DNA of 64,000 nucleotides, from contig CAWELU010000018.1 of the NCBI GenBank assembly GCA_963809965.1, forward strand, positions 56,387 to 120,386, read 5' to 3'. Positions 56,989 to 64,000 of the stretch are shown here, one piece after another (positions within the stretch are counted from its first letter, which is position 1; each line of letters opens with the position of its first letter). The DNA comes from CAIWHR01 sp963809965 (GTDB taxonomy: Bacteria > Pseudomonadota > Gammaproteobacteria > Burkholderiales > Casimicrobiaceae). The position numbers were made by a program, and so were the translations under genes. Below the pieces are notes generated by a model. The model made no database searches and was not told the origin of the DNA. It worked only from the letters and a program-made list of their open reading frames with translations.

Positions 56989-58743
56989 ATGAGCAAGATG
57001 AAGAGAGGTTTGTCGGCGGTGGTCGCATCGACGCCACTCCTGCTGGCGATTGCATCCGGTCCTGCGTTCGGCCAGGCGGATGCGTCCGACCGGCCTTTCC
57101 GTCCGGTCACCGCGGCGATGATGAGCAATCCGCCTGCTACGGAATGGCTCCAATACCGTCGTACCTTCGACGGGCACGGCTTCAGCCCGCTGGCAAGGAT
57201 CACGAAGGCGAATGTCGGCAAACTGGTGCCGATCTGGTCGTTTTCGACCGGCTTGACGAAGGGCCACGAAGTCGTTCCGATCTATCACGACGGGGTGCTC
57301 GTGATCTCTGCGTCGTACAACGCGTTCTTCGGGTTGGATGCGCGCAGCGGCAAATTCCTTTGGAAGTACGAGCGCGAACTTCCTGACAGGGCCTTGGCCG
57401 TGGTCTGCTGTGACGTGGTCAACAAGGGCGGCGTCTTCTACGGTGACAACGTCTACTTCGGCACCATCGACGCGCATCTCATCGCGTTGAACGCCAAGAC
57501 CGGCAAATTGGTCTGGGATACGAAGGTTGCCGACTACTCCGACGGCATCACGATCACCGGCGCTCCGCTGGTCGTGAAGGGCAACATCATCACCGGGATG
57601 ACCGGCGGCGAATTCGGCGCGCGCGGCCGGTTGATCGCCGTGAACGCCGAGACCGGAAAGATCGCCTGGACCACCTACACCATCCCCGGACCTGGCGAGC
57701 CCGGTAACGACACCTGGGGCGGCACAGACACTTGGAAGCGCGGCGGTGGGACCACCTGGACCACGGGCGCGTACGACGAGAAGCAGAACCTGATCTTCTG
57801 GCCGACCGGCAACCCCGGCCCCTGGAACGGATCAGTGCGCCCGGGCAAGAACATCGGTAGCGCGTCGATCATCGCCTTCGATGGCGACACCGGCGCGATC
57901 AAAGCCCAGTTCCAGTTCGTGCCGCACGATATGTGGGATTACGACAACATCGGGCAGCCGATGCTGATCGACATCATGAAGGACGGCAAGAAGATCGAAG
58001 GGCTCTTCGAGACGAACAAGAACGGCTACGTGTACATGGTCGAACGCAGCAACTTCGGTCCCGGCACCGTCGACAACATCAAGTTCGTCTACGGCGAACC
58101 GTTCATGCCGATCACGGTGTGGAAGGGCCTGGACTCGAAGGGGCAGCCGATCTTCGACCCGGCGAAGGACCCGAGCAAGGGCGAGCTGGTCGATGTATGC
58201 CCGTCGTTCCTGGGTGGCGCGAACTACATGGTCCCCGCCTACGACGCCGCCAGGAAGCTGGCGTTCTTTACGGGCAACTACTGGTGCGAAACGATCAAGG
58301 CCCTTCCGCCTGAGCCCTGGAAACCCTATGCCGCCTACGTGCAGGCCGAGTTCAACATGTACGTTCAGAAGGGGATCGATGGTGCCGGTGGTTTCGTGAA
58401 GGCGATCGATGCGAACACCGGCAAGACGAAGTGGACGCATTCGATGCCTGACTCGAGCTGGGGTGGCCTGTTGTCGACTGCCTCGGGGTTGGTCTTCGGC
58501 GGCGGTACCGACACCCGCGACCTGTTTGCTCTGGACGCGGATACCGGCAAGGTGCTCTGGAGGCACCGCTCGAATTCGGGCTTGGTAGGCGCCCCGATCA
58601 CCTATGAGATCGACGGCGAGCAGTATGTTAGCTACGTCGTTGGCTTCGGCGGCGCGATTCCGATCTGGACCGGCGAGATCAAGGACAAGTACCACCAGAA
58701 CACGCCGCAGGGCGGCGTGGTCATGGTCTTCGCCCTGAAGTAG
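56989..58743 (+). CDS. PQQ-dependent alcohol dehydrogenase, lanthanide type predicted
   Basis: A 584-residue periplasmic quinoprotein with a signal peptide (ending PAFGQA) and an eight-bladed propeller. The vicinal disulfide is Cys140-Cys141 (VVCCDVVNKGG). Metal and PQQ ligands by family position are Glu208 (GGEFGARG), Asn280 (NPGPWNG) and catalytic Asp317 (PHDMWDYDN). Asp319, two residues after the catalytic Asp, is the extra acidic ligand of XoxF/PedH-type lanthanide enzymes; Ca-type enzymes have Ala or Ser. There is no C-terminal haem domain. AGGAGG is 6 bases before the ATG. The PQQ-synthesis genes and a cytochrome c partner are not in the window. Confidence 0.93.
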   Translation: MSKMKRGLSAVVASTPLLLAIASGPAFGQADASDRPFRPVTAAMMSNPPATEWLQYRRTFDGHGFSPLARITKANVGKLVPIWSFSTGLTKGHEVVPIYHDGVLVISASYNAFFGLDARSGKFLWKYERELPDRALAVVCCDVVNKGGVFYGDNVYFGTIDAHLIALNAKTGKLVWDTKVADYSDGITITGAPLVVKGNIITGMTGGEFGARGRLIAVNAETGKIAWTTYTIPGPGEPGNDTWGGTDTWKRGGGTTWTTGAYDEKQNLIFWPTGNPGPWNGSVRPGKNIGSASIIAFDGDTGAIKAQFQFVPHDMWDYDNIGQPMLIDIMKDGKKIEGLFETNKNGYVYMVERSNFGPGTVDNIKFVYGEPFMPITVWKGLDSKGQPIFDPAKDPSKGELVDVCPSFLGGANYMVPAYDAARKLAFFTGNYWCETIKALPPEPWKPYAAYVQAEFNMYVQKGIDGAGGFVKAIDANTGKTKWTHSMPDSSWGGLLSTASGLVFGGGTDTRDLFALDADTGKVLWRHRSNSGLVGAPITYEIDGEQYVSYVVGFGGAIPIWTGEIKDKYHQNTPQGGVVMVFALK

Positions 58744-58763
58744 TCTGGCGTTTACCGAGCGAG

Positions 58764-58797
58764 GCAGAGGCGGCAAGGCGGAGCCTGCTGCCTCTGC
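58764..58797. terminator. Bidirectional terminator-like hairpin between the PQQ dehydrogenase and SUMF1 genes
   Basis: GCAGAGGCGGCA (58764-58775) and TGCTGCCTCTGC (58786-58797) pair over 12 bp, with one G-U pair, around a 10-base loop. GTTCGTTTG follows on the plus strand. The two flanking genes converge here. Confidence 0.6.
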
Positions 58798-58833
58798 GTT
58801 CGTTTGTGCGGCCGGGCCAGGCGAAGCGCGGGT

Positions 58834-59625
58834 CTAATCGCCGGCGCAGCGGAAGCCCGAGAACCTGAACTTCCTGTTGGCGGAACCGAAGCCGCGAACC
58901 GAGACGCGCATGCTCTTTGCCGAGGTGAACCAGGAGCCACCGCGCATTGCCACGAAGATCGGGTCCTCGGGCTTGTACGGATCGTTGGTGAACTGCCAGA
59001 CATTGCCGAGCATGTCGTAGAGCTGGAATCCATTGGGCAACTTCGTGGCCACCTCCTGCGTTCGGCCACCGCTGTTGTCCTTGTACCAGGCGATTGCATC
59101 GAGGTCGCCGTAACGCGCCGCCGGGCTGCCGCCGCGGGCAGCGTACTCGTACTCGCGCTCGGTGGGGATTCGCATTCCGATGTCGGTGCAGTATTTCAGC
59201 GCGTCGCCCCAATTCACGCGCTCGACGGGCAACTGCTCGCTGCCCTTGTGGAAGCTCGGATTCGTCCCGATGACGCGCTTGTACGCGGCCTGCGTGACGA
59301 GGGTCTGGCCGATCCAGAAGCCCTTCGCGATCGTGACCTCGCGCTGCGGAACCTCGTCGCTGTCGCAAAGGGTGTCGCCCGGCGAGCAGCCCATCATGAA
59401 CTTGCCCGGAGGAAGCCAGACGTACGTGAGGCCATCCTTGGGATTGACCATGGTGGTCAACGCCGGCGTATTGGGATCGGTTGCAGCGGCTGATTGCGCC
59501 GGCGCGTCGTCCGCGGGCAAAGCATGGCGAGCCGAATCGGGTTGCTCCTGCGCCGGCAGCGCCTGGGTGAGCAGAAGGGCCGATGCGGCTGCGACTGCAG
59601 CTGATCGAAAAGGCCGCCGTTTCAT
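58834..59625 (-). CDS. Exported formylglycine-generating-enzyme-fold (SUMF1) protein without catalytic Cys
   Basis: A 263-residue protein. The signal peptide is MKRRPFRSAAVAAASALLLT, followed by a SUMF1/FGE-sulfatase domain: WLPPGKFMMGCSPGD, PVERVNWGDALKYC, RIPTEREYEYAARGG, GFQLYDMLGNVWQFTNDPY, MRGGSWFTSAKSMRV and the end RFSGFRCAGD. In true formylglycine-generating enzymes the loop after RGGS(W/Y) carries two catalytic Cys. Here those positions are Thr and Met, so it probably has no such activity. It may bind or support the nearby periplasmic redox proteins. ATG 59625 is chosen because it begins the signal peptide. Confidence 0.86.
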   Translation of the reverse strand: MKRRPFRSAAVAAASALLLTQALPAQEQPDSARHALPADDAPAQSAAATDPNTPALTTMVNPKDGLTYVWLPPGKFMMGCSPGDTLCDSDEVPQREVTIAKGFWIGQTLVTQAAYKRVIGTNPSFHKGSEQLPVERVNWGDALKYCTDIGMRIPTEREYEYAARGGSPAARYGDLDAIAWYKDNSGGRTQEVATKLPNGFQLYDMLGNVWQFTNDPYKPEDPIFVAMRGGSWFTSAKSMRVSVRGFGSANRKFRFSGFRCAGD

Positions 59626-59713
59626 TGAGTCTCGCACTCTACTTTGCGAGGCATCGCGACACAAGGGGACGGTGGGCAACGTGCCGATCGTCGTTGCACG
59701 AACCCGCGCACCG

Positions 59714-60013
59714 TCAGCCGCCCGCGCGACGGAAATACAGCTCGAACCGCTGCAGAAATGCCCGGGTCCGAGCCTGGTCGAATCCGTTCAGGTGGATTTC
59801 GACACGATGCCGCGGCAGCACGATCAGTCCCGAGGGAAGTTCGGGAAGCGGCGTCACGACGATGCGCCACCCGAGCCCGGCATCGACCGGGCGGATCTCC
59901 GCACCCTCGATCGCGAACGGCGCGTGATCCACGGCCGCAGGCAAGGCGCGCAGGAAGGACTCGCGCGAGATTGTCATGTCCTGGGCGAGCGCCAGGACCT
60001 CCGTCTCAGCCAC
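59714..60013 (-). CDS. Small protein of unknown function, downstream of the MoaD-like gene
   Basis: About 99 residues, read from a GTG at 60013 that overlaps the MoaD stop: VAETEVLALAQDMTISRESF, AIEGAEIRPVDAGLGWRIVV, LIVLPRHRVEIHLNGFDQAR and an end in RRAGG. I do not recognise the family. It is part of the minus-strand run with the ferredoxin and the MoaD-like protein, so it is probably an accessory factor of the AOR system. It is compact, has no signal peptide and no membrane segment. A C-terminal Gly-Gly is odd and may be chance. Confidence 0.6.
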   Translation of the reverse strand: MAETEVLALAQDMTISRESFLRALPAAVDHAPFAIEGAEIRPVDAGLGWRIVVTPLPELPSGLIVLPRHRVEIHLNGFDQARTRAFLQRFELYFRRAGG

Positions 60014-60259
60014 CCGCGATCGGCGGCCAGATCGCGAGCTCGTCGTCCTGCCGGAACGTGCGCGAGGCACGGTCCCCGGTGCGACGTAGTGCCCGTTGAC
60101 GAGGACCAGATGACACATCTTCGGCGGCAGGTTCTGCTGCCGGATCACGTCGGCGATCGTGGTTTCCGGCGCAAGCTCGAGATCCAGCCGATTCGTCCGG
60201 CGCGCCTCGGGCGGGAGGTGATCGGCCAGCGACGCGTAGAGCTTCAATGCGACACGCAC
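60006..60259 (-). CDS. MoaD/ThiS-like sulfur carrier (one frame break)
   Basis: An approximately 84-residue beta-grasp protein. It starts at a GTG: VRVALKLYASLADHLPPEAR, then ETTIADVIRQQNLPPKMCHL and VLVNGHYVAPGTV. After a missing base near 60063 the other frame gives TFRQDDELAIWPPIAGG with a stop right after the C-terminal Gly-Gly, exactly as required for thiocarboxylation. This is strong evidence that the deletion is an error. MoaD-like proteins in AOR operons serve the pterin cofactor. It is in the same direction as the ferredoxin and the AOR remnant. Confidence 0.83.
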
Positions 60260-60272
60260 GGGCGTCTCTCTG

Positions 60273-60370
60273 TCACGCGGCGGCCTGCGCCCGGGCCAGG
60301 TAGTTCCGACGACGTGCGCCGGTCGCGCGTTCGTGACGGTTACCCGCAGGACTTTGCGTTGCCAGGCCAT
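60273..60370 (-). pseudogene. Aldehyde oxidoreductase (AOR) gene reduced to its first codons
   Basis: An ATG at 60370, 12 bases after the ferredoxin stop, reads MAWQRKVLRVTVTN. This is the typical start of tungsten aldehyde oxidoreductases (a MAW/GWxRKxLRVxLT pattern), whose full length is about 600 residues. After about 13 codons the similarity ends. One frame reaches a stop at 60273-60275 (ending YLARAQAAA), possibly the far end of the gene; the other runs directly into the MoaD-like gene. About 1.7-1.8 kb of the catalytic subunit is missing. This may be a real internal deletion or an assembly error. Confidence 0.55.
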
Positions 60371-60382
60371 GATGCGCCTTCG

Positions 60383-60856
60383 TTAGGCGTGCGGTTGCGC
60401 GTCGAGCTTGGTGGCCCACTGCCGCATGCGGTCGAGCCCGGTCCAGTCGGCGTCGACGTAGGTGATCGCCGCGGTCGGGCACGCTTCCACACACGCGGGA
60501 TGGTCGGCGCACAGGTCGCATTTCTGCACCTTGCCCGTGTCCGCAACATAGTTGATCGTGCCGAACGGGCAGGCGATCGTGCAGACCTTGCACCCGACGC
60601 AGACGTCTTCGAGGACGATCTTCGCGCCAGTGGCCGCGTCGACCTTGATCGCCTCGACCGGGCACGCGTGCAGACACCACGCCTCGTCGCACTGCGTGCA
60701 TGTGTAGGGAACCTTGCGCCCCGTCTCGTGAAAATCGAAGACCTTGATCCGCGATTTGGCGGGATTGAACACGCCGTAGTTCTCGTATGAGCACGCCATT
60801 TCGCACTGCAGGCATCCCGTGCATTTGGCCGGATCGATGTGTAGCGATTTCTGCAT
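60383..60856 (-). CDS. Four-cluster ferredoxin, electron-transfer subunit of an AOR-type enzyme
   Basis: A 157-residue iron-sulfur protein starting MQKSLHIDPAKCTGCLQCEM. Four cysteine sets for [4Fe-4S] clusters are visible: CTGCLQCEMAC, CTQCDEAWCLHACP, CVGCKVCTIACPFGTI and CDLCADHPACVEACP. This is the arrangement of electron-transfer subunits of DMSO-reductase and AOR enzymes (AorA of Aromatoleum). GGAGG precedes the ATG. The next ATG downstream (60370) is the AOR remnant, supporting the assignment. Confidence 0.9.
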   Translation of the reverse strand: MQKSLHIDPAKCTGCLQCEMACSYENYGVFNPAKSRIKVFDFHETGRKVPYTCTQCDEAWCLHACPVEAIKVDAATGAKIVLEDVCVGCKVCTIACPFGTINYVADTGKVQKCDLCADHPACVEACPTAAITYVDADWTGLDRMRQWATKLDAQPHA

Positions 60857-61376
60857 GGGACCTCCGGTCGTTGGCATGCGCTTCCGGTTGCTCGCGTCGC
60901 GTGCGCGCGTCGTGTCGCTTATCGGGAAGATGCGACTGCGGCGAGCGCAGCGAAATTAAAAGGGTACACAACGCCCCAAGAAAAAGCCAGTGTGGTAGCC
61001 CCTTCCGATGACCTACGCTCCTGGAGAGGCGCTCGTCATTCCAATGACAGATGAGCGTGGACGGCAGGACAGTCGGCTCACCCTGCGAGGCAGGACGATC
61101 CAACTGATCATCGAACCGGTGATCCTGGACTCCGTGCCCCGTGCCGCTCGGTGAGATCGAATCCGAACACTGGTTTGCAAATGTGCATGGCGCGCCTATA
61201 ATCGGCCAGCGCCGCAAACGCGACGGATCGATACCCTACTCGCGTCGCGCCAGCACATCTCGGTCCTGCCGGCGGACACCTCGGCACGCCTGCTCCGGGT
61301 TGAACCACGGCGAGAGCGGCGATCATTCGGGGCGGCGCAGTGGCCGCCCGTTGTCCTGGCGCACAGGAGGATCGCC
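60857..61376. other. Divergent control region between the ferredoxin and FAD oxidoreductase genes
   Basis: 520 bases without a supported gene. It contains the promoter at 61174-61202 and a leader of about 170 bases for the plus-strand gene. An AT-rich patch near 60953-60990 may hold the minus-strand promoter, but no consensus pair is clear. No sigma-54 site was found by eye. Confidence 0.55.
61174..61202 (+). promoter_or_regulatory. Sigma-70-type promoter of the plus-strand FAD oxidoreductase
   Basis: A perfect -10 TATAAT (61197-61202) with TTTGCA (61174-61179; four of six -35 positions) 17 bases upstream. The message would have a leader of about 165 bases. Confidence 0.55.
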
Positions 61377-62630
61377 ATGAAGCACGTCATCATAGGCAAC
61401 GGCCCTGCGGGCGTCGTCGCCGCGGAGACATTGCGCAAGCGCGCGCCGGGCGACACCGTTACGCTGATCGGCGACGAGCCGGAACCGCCCTATTCGCGGA
61501 TGGCGATCCCGTATCTGCTGATGGGTAACATCGACGAAGCCGGAACCTATTTGCGCAAGGACGCGAACCATTTCGCGACGCTGGGCATAGAACTGAAGAG
61601 TGGCCGCGTGAGCGCCGTGGACACCGCGAAACGCGAGCTCCGGCTCGAAATCGGCGAACCGTTGACCTACGATCGTCTGCTGATCGCCACCGGCGTGACG
61701 CCCAATCGCCCGCCGATTCCAGGGATCGACCTGCCCAACGTGCTCGCGTGCTGGACGCTCGCGGACGCACGAAAGATCCTGGCCGTCGCCAAACCCGGCA
61801 CCAAGGTGCTGCAAATGGGCGCCGGATTCATCGGCTGCATCATCATGGAGGCGCTTGCCGCTCGCGGCGTGGATCTCACCGTCGTCGAGATGGGCAACCG
61901 GATGGTGCCGCGGATGATGACCGAAGGCGCGGGCAGCATGATCAAGGCGTGGTGCGAACGCAAGGGCGTGCACGTGCTGACCGACACGAAGGTCGACTCG
62001 ATCGCGCAGAGCCACGGTCGTCTCGCGGCGACGCTCGACAGCGGCGTTACGCTCGAGTGCGACCTGATCGTCTCCGCAACAGGCGTCAATCCCAACATCG
62101 GCTTTCTCAAAGGCAGCGGCATTGCGTGCGACCAGGGCGTCCTGGTCGACGCTCGAATGCAGACCAACGTTGCCGGCGTCTACGCGGCGGGCGACGTGGC
62201 GCAGTCGCCGGAATTTCCGTCGGGACAGCGCGTCGTCAACGCTATTCAACCGGTGGCCGTCGATGAAGCACGGATCGCGGCAGCCAACATGAGCGGAAGC
62301 GCGGCTTCCATGCCCGGCAACATGCCGATGAACGTCCTCGATACGCTGGGCCTGATCGCGTCGTCGTTCGGCCAGTGGGCCGGCGTGCCGAGCAGCGAGG
62401 GCGGCGCCTTCGTCGAAAGACGCGACGACGGCAAGTTCAAGTACATTCGGCTCGAGTTCCGCGACGACATACTGATCGGCGCGACGACGCTGGGCGTGAC
62501 CGATCAGGTCGGCGTCATTCGCGGACTGATCCAGGGCCGCGTACGGCTCGGCAAGTGGAAGCAGGAGCTGCTCGAGGACCCGACGCGGCTGATGGACGCC
62601 TATCTCGCCCGCGTACAGAAGGCCCCCTGA
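61377..62630 (+). CDS. FAD/NAD(P)-dependent oxidoreductase (AorC-like)
   Basis: A 417-residue pyridine-nucleotide disulfide oxidoreductase-fold protein. The FAD motif is MKHVIIGNGPAGVVAAETLR, the NAD(P) motif VLQMGAGFIGCIIMEALA, and the second FAD motif VYAAGDVAQSP. It lacks the CxxxxC redox pair, so it belongs to the NirB-N-terminal / rubredoxin reductase / AorC type. With the ferredoxin it could link aldehyde oxidation to NAD(P). AGGAGG is 7 bases before the ATG. It is divergent from the ferredoxin operon and convergent with a paralogue. Confidence 0.9.
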   Translation: MKHVIIGNGPAGVVAAETLRKRAPGDTVTLIGDEPEPPYSRMAIPYLLMGNIDEAGTYLRKDANHFATLGIELKSGRVSAVDTAKRELRLEIGEPLTYDRLLIATGVTPNRPPIPGIDLPNVLACWTLADARKILAVAKPGTKVLQMGAGFIGCIIMEALAARGVDLTVVEMGNRMVPRMMTEGAGSMIKAWCERKGVHVLTDTKVDSIAQSHGRLAATLDSGVTLECDLIVSATGVNPNIGFLKGSGIACDQGVLVDARMQTNVAGVYAAGDVAQSPEFPSGQRVVNAIQPVAVDEARIAAANMSGSAASMPGNMPMNVLDTLGLIASSFGQWAGVPSSEGGAFVERRDDGKFKYIRLEFRDDILIGATTLGVTDQVGVIRGLIQGRVRLGKWKQELLEDPTRLMDAYLARVQKAP

Positions 62631-62741
62631 TGCGCATTGCGCGCATGCGATTCACGTCACGGCGCCGTTCCAGGTCGCCGGCGAGGTCATCTACGCCGGC
62701 CGCGCAATGAGCGAATCGGCCGCCGCGATCCCCGGCGGCGC

Positions 62742-63977
62742 TCAGGTCTTCCCGACGTCGACGAAGGCATCCATAACGAGTTGCGGGTCCTTCAGTAGCT
62801 TCTGCTTCCACGCACCGAGCGAGCGGCGCGTCTGGATCAACCCGCGGATCGCACCCAAATTCCGGTCCTGGCCGATCGTGATCGCACCGACGAGGACGTC
62901 GCCGTCGAAGCACAGCCGGGTATAGAGAAAACTCTCCTCGTTGACGCTGTCCACGGTTTCGCCGCCTTCGACGCCCCGCCACAGCCCGAACGTCTGCGAA
63001 ATCAATCCGACCGTATCGAGCACGTTCATGCTGAGACTGCCGCGGTACGGCACGTCCTTGCCCGCCATGTTCAGCGCGGCGATCCGACCGTGTTCGGTGG
63101 CAGTGGGCTGCAGCGCATGGACGACCCATTCGCCCGTCGAGAAGTCGCGACCCTGAGCGACGTCGCCCGCGGCATACACGTGCGGCACCGTCGTCTGCAT
63201 GCGATCATTGATCACGATGCCTTGATCGATTTCGGCGCCCGTGCCGTCGAGGAATGAAACGTTGGGGCGCACGCCCGTCGCGAGGATGATGAGATCCGCG
63301 TCGAGCACTTGCGTGTCCATTACCAGTCGCGGACCCGGATCGATACGCTCGACTCGTCCCTTGGTGATGACGTTGACACCCTTGTTTTCCAGCCAGCGCT
63401 GCAGCATGCCGCTGCCGACCGGTGTCATCATCGAGCGAAGGATCTGGCCCGCACGCCCAGCGATGACCGAGAGATGGACGCCGCTTTCGACGAGCGACTT
63501 CATGCAGACGCCGGCAACGAAACCCGCGCCCAACATGACGACCTTGGCGCCGGGCCTAAGTTTGGCGGCGATCACGCGCGCATCTTCCAGTGTCCAGCAA
63601 GTCACCACTCCACCGAGATCGGTACCGCGGATGGGCGGCAGCGTCGGCGATGAACCGGTCGCTACCAGCAACCGGTCGTACTCGAGTCGCGAACCGTCGT
63701 CGAGATCGACACTGCCGCCGTCAGCGCCCGCATGCACCTGCAGCGCCTTGTTGTTGAGGTAGCGAATCCCGAGGCTTTCGAAGTGGCCGACGGTCTTGCG
63801 CTGCCGCGCGCCTTCCTCGGTGATGCGCCCGGTCAGGATATAGGGAATCGCCATGCGGGCGTACGGTTCGCCGGGTTCGCCGCTGACCAGCGTGATCGAC
63901 GCGCCCGAGTCCGCCTCAGCCAGTGTTTCTGCCGCTCTTACACCGGCGGGTCCTGCACCAATAATCACGTATTTCAT
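62742..63977 (-). CDS. FAD/NAD(P)-dependent oxidoreductase, paralogue of the preceding gene
   Basis: A 411-residue protein with the same organisation: MKYVIIGAGPAGVRAAETLA, EPYARMAIPYILTG, VVMLGAGFVAGVCMKSLV, VYAAGDVAQGRDF and MNVLDTVGLISQTFG. It is similar to the 61377-62630 product over its whole length, so the two arose by duplication, but they are read toward each other. A GGGAGGCAAGGGAC stretch precedes the ATG. Its upstream partners lie beyond the window end. The 111 bases between the two stops show no clear terminator. Confidence 0.9.
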   Translation of the reverse strand: MKYVIIGAGPAGVRAAETLAEADSGASITLVSGEPGEPYARMAIPYILTGRITEEGARQRKTVGHFESLGIRYLNNKALQVHAGADGGSVDLDDGSRLEYDRLLVATGSSPTLPPIRGTDLGGVVTCWTLEDARVIAAKLRPGAKVVMLGAGFVAGVCMKSLVESGVHLSVIAGRAGQILRSMMTPVGSGMLQRWLENKGVNVITKGRVERIDPGPRLVMDTQVLDADLIILATGVRPNVSFLDGTGAEIDQGIVINDRMQTTVPHVYAAGDVAQGRDFSTGEWVVHALQPTATEHGRIAALNMAGKDVPYRGSLSMNVLDTVGLISQTFGLWRGVEGGETVDSVNEESFLYTRLCFDGDVLVGAITIGQDRNLGAIRGLIQTRRSLGAWKQKLLKDPQLVMDAFVDVGKT

Positions 63978-64000
63978 GTCCCTTGCCTCCCTCTATCAGC

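Noticed and set aside
62629..62925. Plus-strand stretch with a protein-like segment (IHVTAPFQVAGEVIYAGRA) after the first FAD oxidoreductase
   Set aside because: It has no good start, runs antisense into the second oxidoreductase, and no family is recognised; probably chance.

Overview
The window is a GC-rich chromosomal segment of a Betaproteobacterium; the order is not resolvable from sequence alone. The evidence is conserved gene order: tmk-holB-pilZ-tatD, rnfH-ratA divergent from smpB, tig-clpP-clpX-lon-hupB-ppiD, guaB-guaA-tadA, and the long block rpsB-tsf-pyrH-frr-uppS-cdsA-dxr-rseP-bamA-skp-lpxD-fabZ-lpxA-lpxB-rnhB. An hpnCDE squalene locus and a type II secretion cluster add to this. 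About 24 single-base frame disruptions in 16 genes, most of them essential, point to uncorrected sequencing errors, for example in a long-read or metagenome assembly. I annotate those genes across the breaks.

Layout. 1-3.8 kb: pseudopilin genes gspG-H-I-J-K and the start of gspL (minus strand). 3.8-8.5 kb: mltG, tmk, holB, pilZ, tatD and a small ankyrin protein. 8.5-15.3 kb: an NlpC/P60 hydrolase, rnfH/ratA divergent from smpB, an acyl-CoA ligase, and hpnE-D-C (minus strand), which make squalene from farnesyl diphosphate. 15.4-24.4 kb: tRNA-Leu, the protein-quality-control block tig-clpP-clpX-lon-hupB, tRNA-Val and tRNA-Asp with a terminator, and ppiD. A good heat-shock (sigma-32) promoter precedes lon. 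24.5-31.6 kb: a DUF4124 protein, guaB, guaA, tadA, an LD-carboxypeptidase, an NRDE protein and ygfZ. 31.6-46.4 kb: the translation / isoprenoid / outer-membrane / lipid A block. 46.5-50.3 kb: a split UxaA-type lyase, a PLP ammonia-lyase-like enzyme, a VOC protein and a SuhB homologue with a degenerate active site.

50.4-64 kb is the accessory and most interesting part. It holds a Tat-type multicopper oxidase, a YVTN beta-propeller of the PQQ-associated kind, a TonB-dependent receptor and a cytochrome b561. A well-formed promoter then leads into a Rieske iron-sulfur protein and a PQQ alcohol dehydrogenase carrying the Asp typical of lanthanide-dependent enzymes. Next come a formylglycine-enzyme-fold protein without the catalytic cysteines, and remains of a tungsten/molybdenum aldehyde oxidoreductase (AOR) operon. 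That operon has a four-cluster ferredoxin, a MoaD-like carrier ending in Gly-Gly, a small unknown protein and two convergent FAD/NAD(P) oxidoreductases, but the catalytic AOR gene is reduced to about 100 bases. A working model is periplasmic alcohol oxidation (PQQ enzyme to Rieske protein to respiratory chain) beside a cytoplasmic aldehyde oxidation module that is missing its catalytic core here. No CRISPR arrays, insertion sequences or phage genes were seen.
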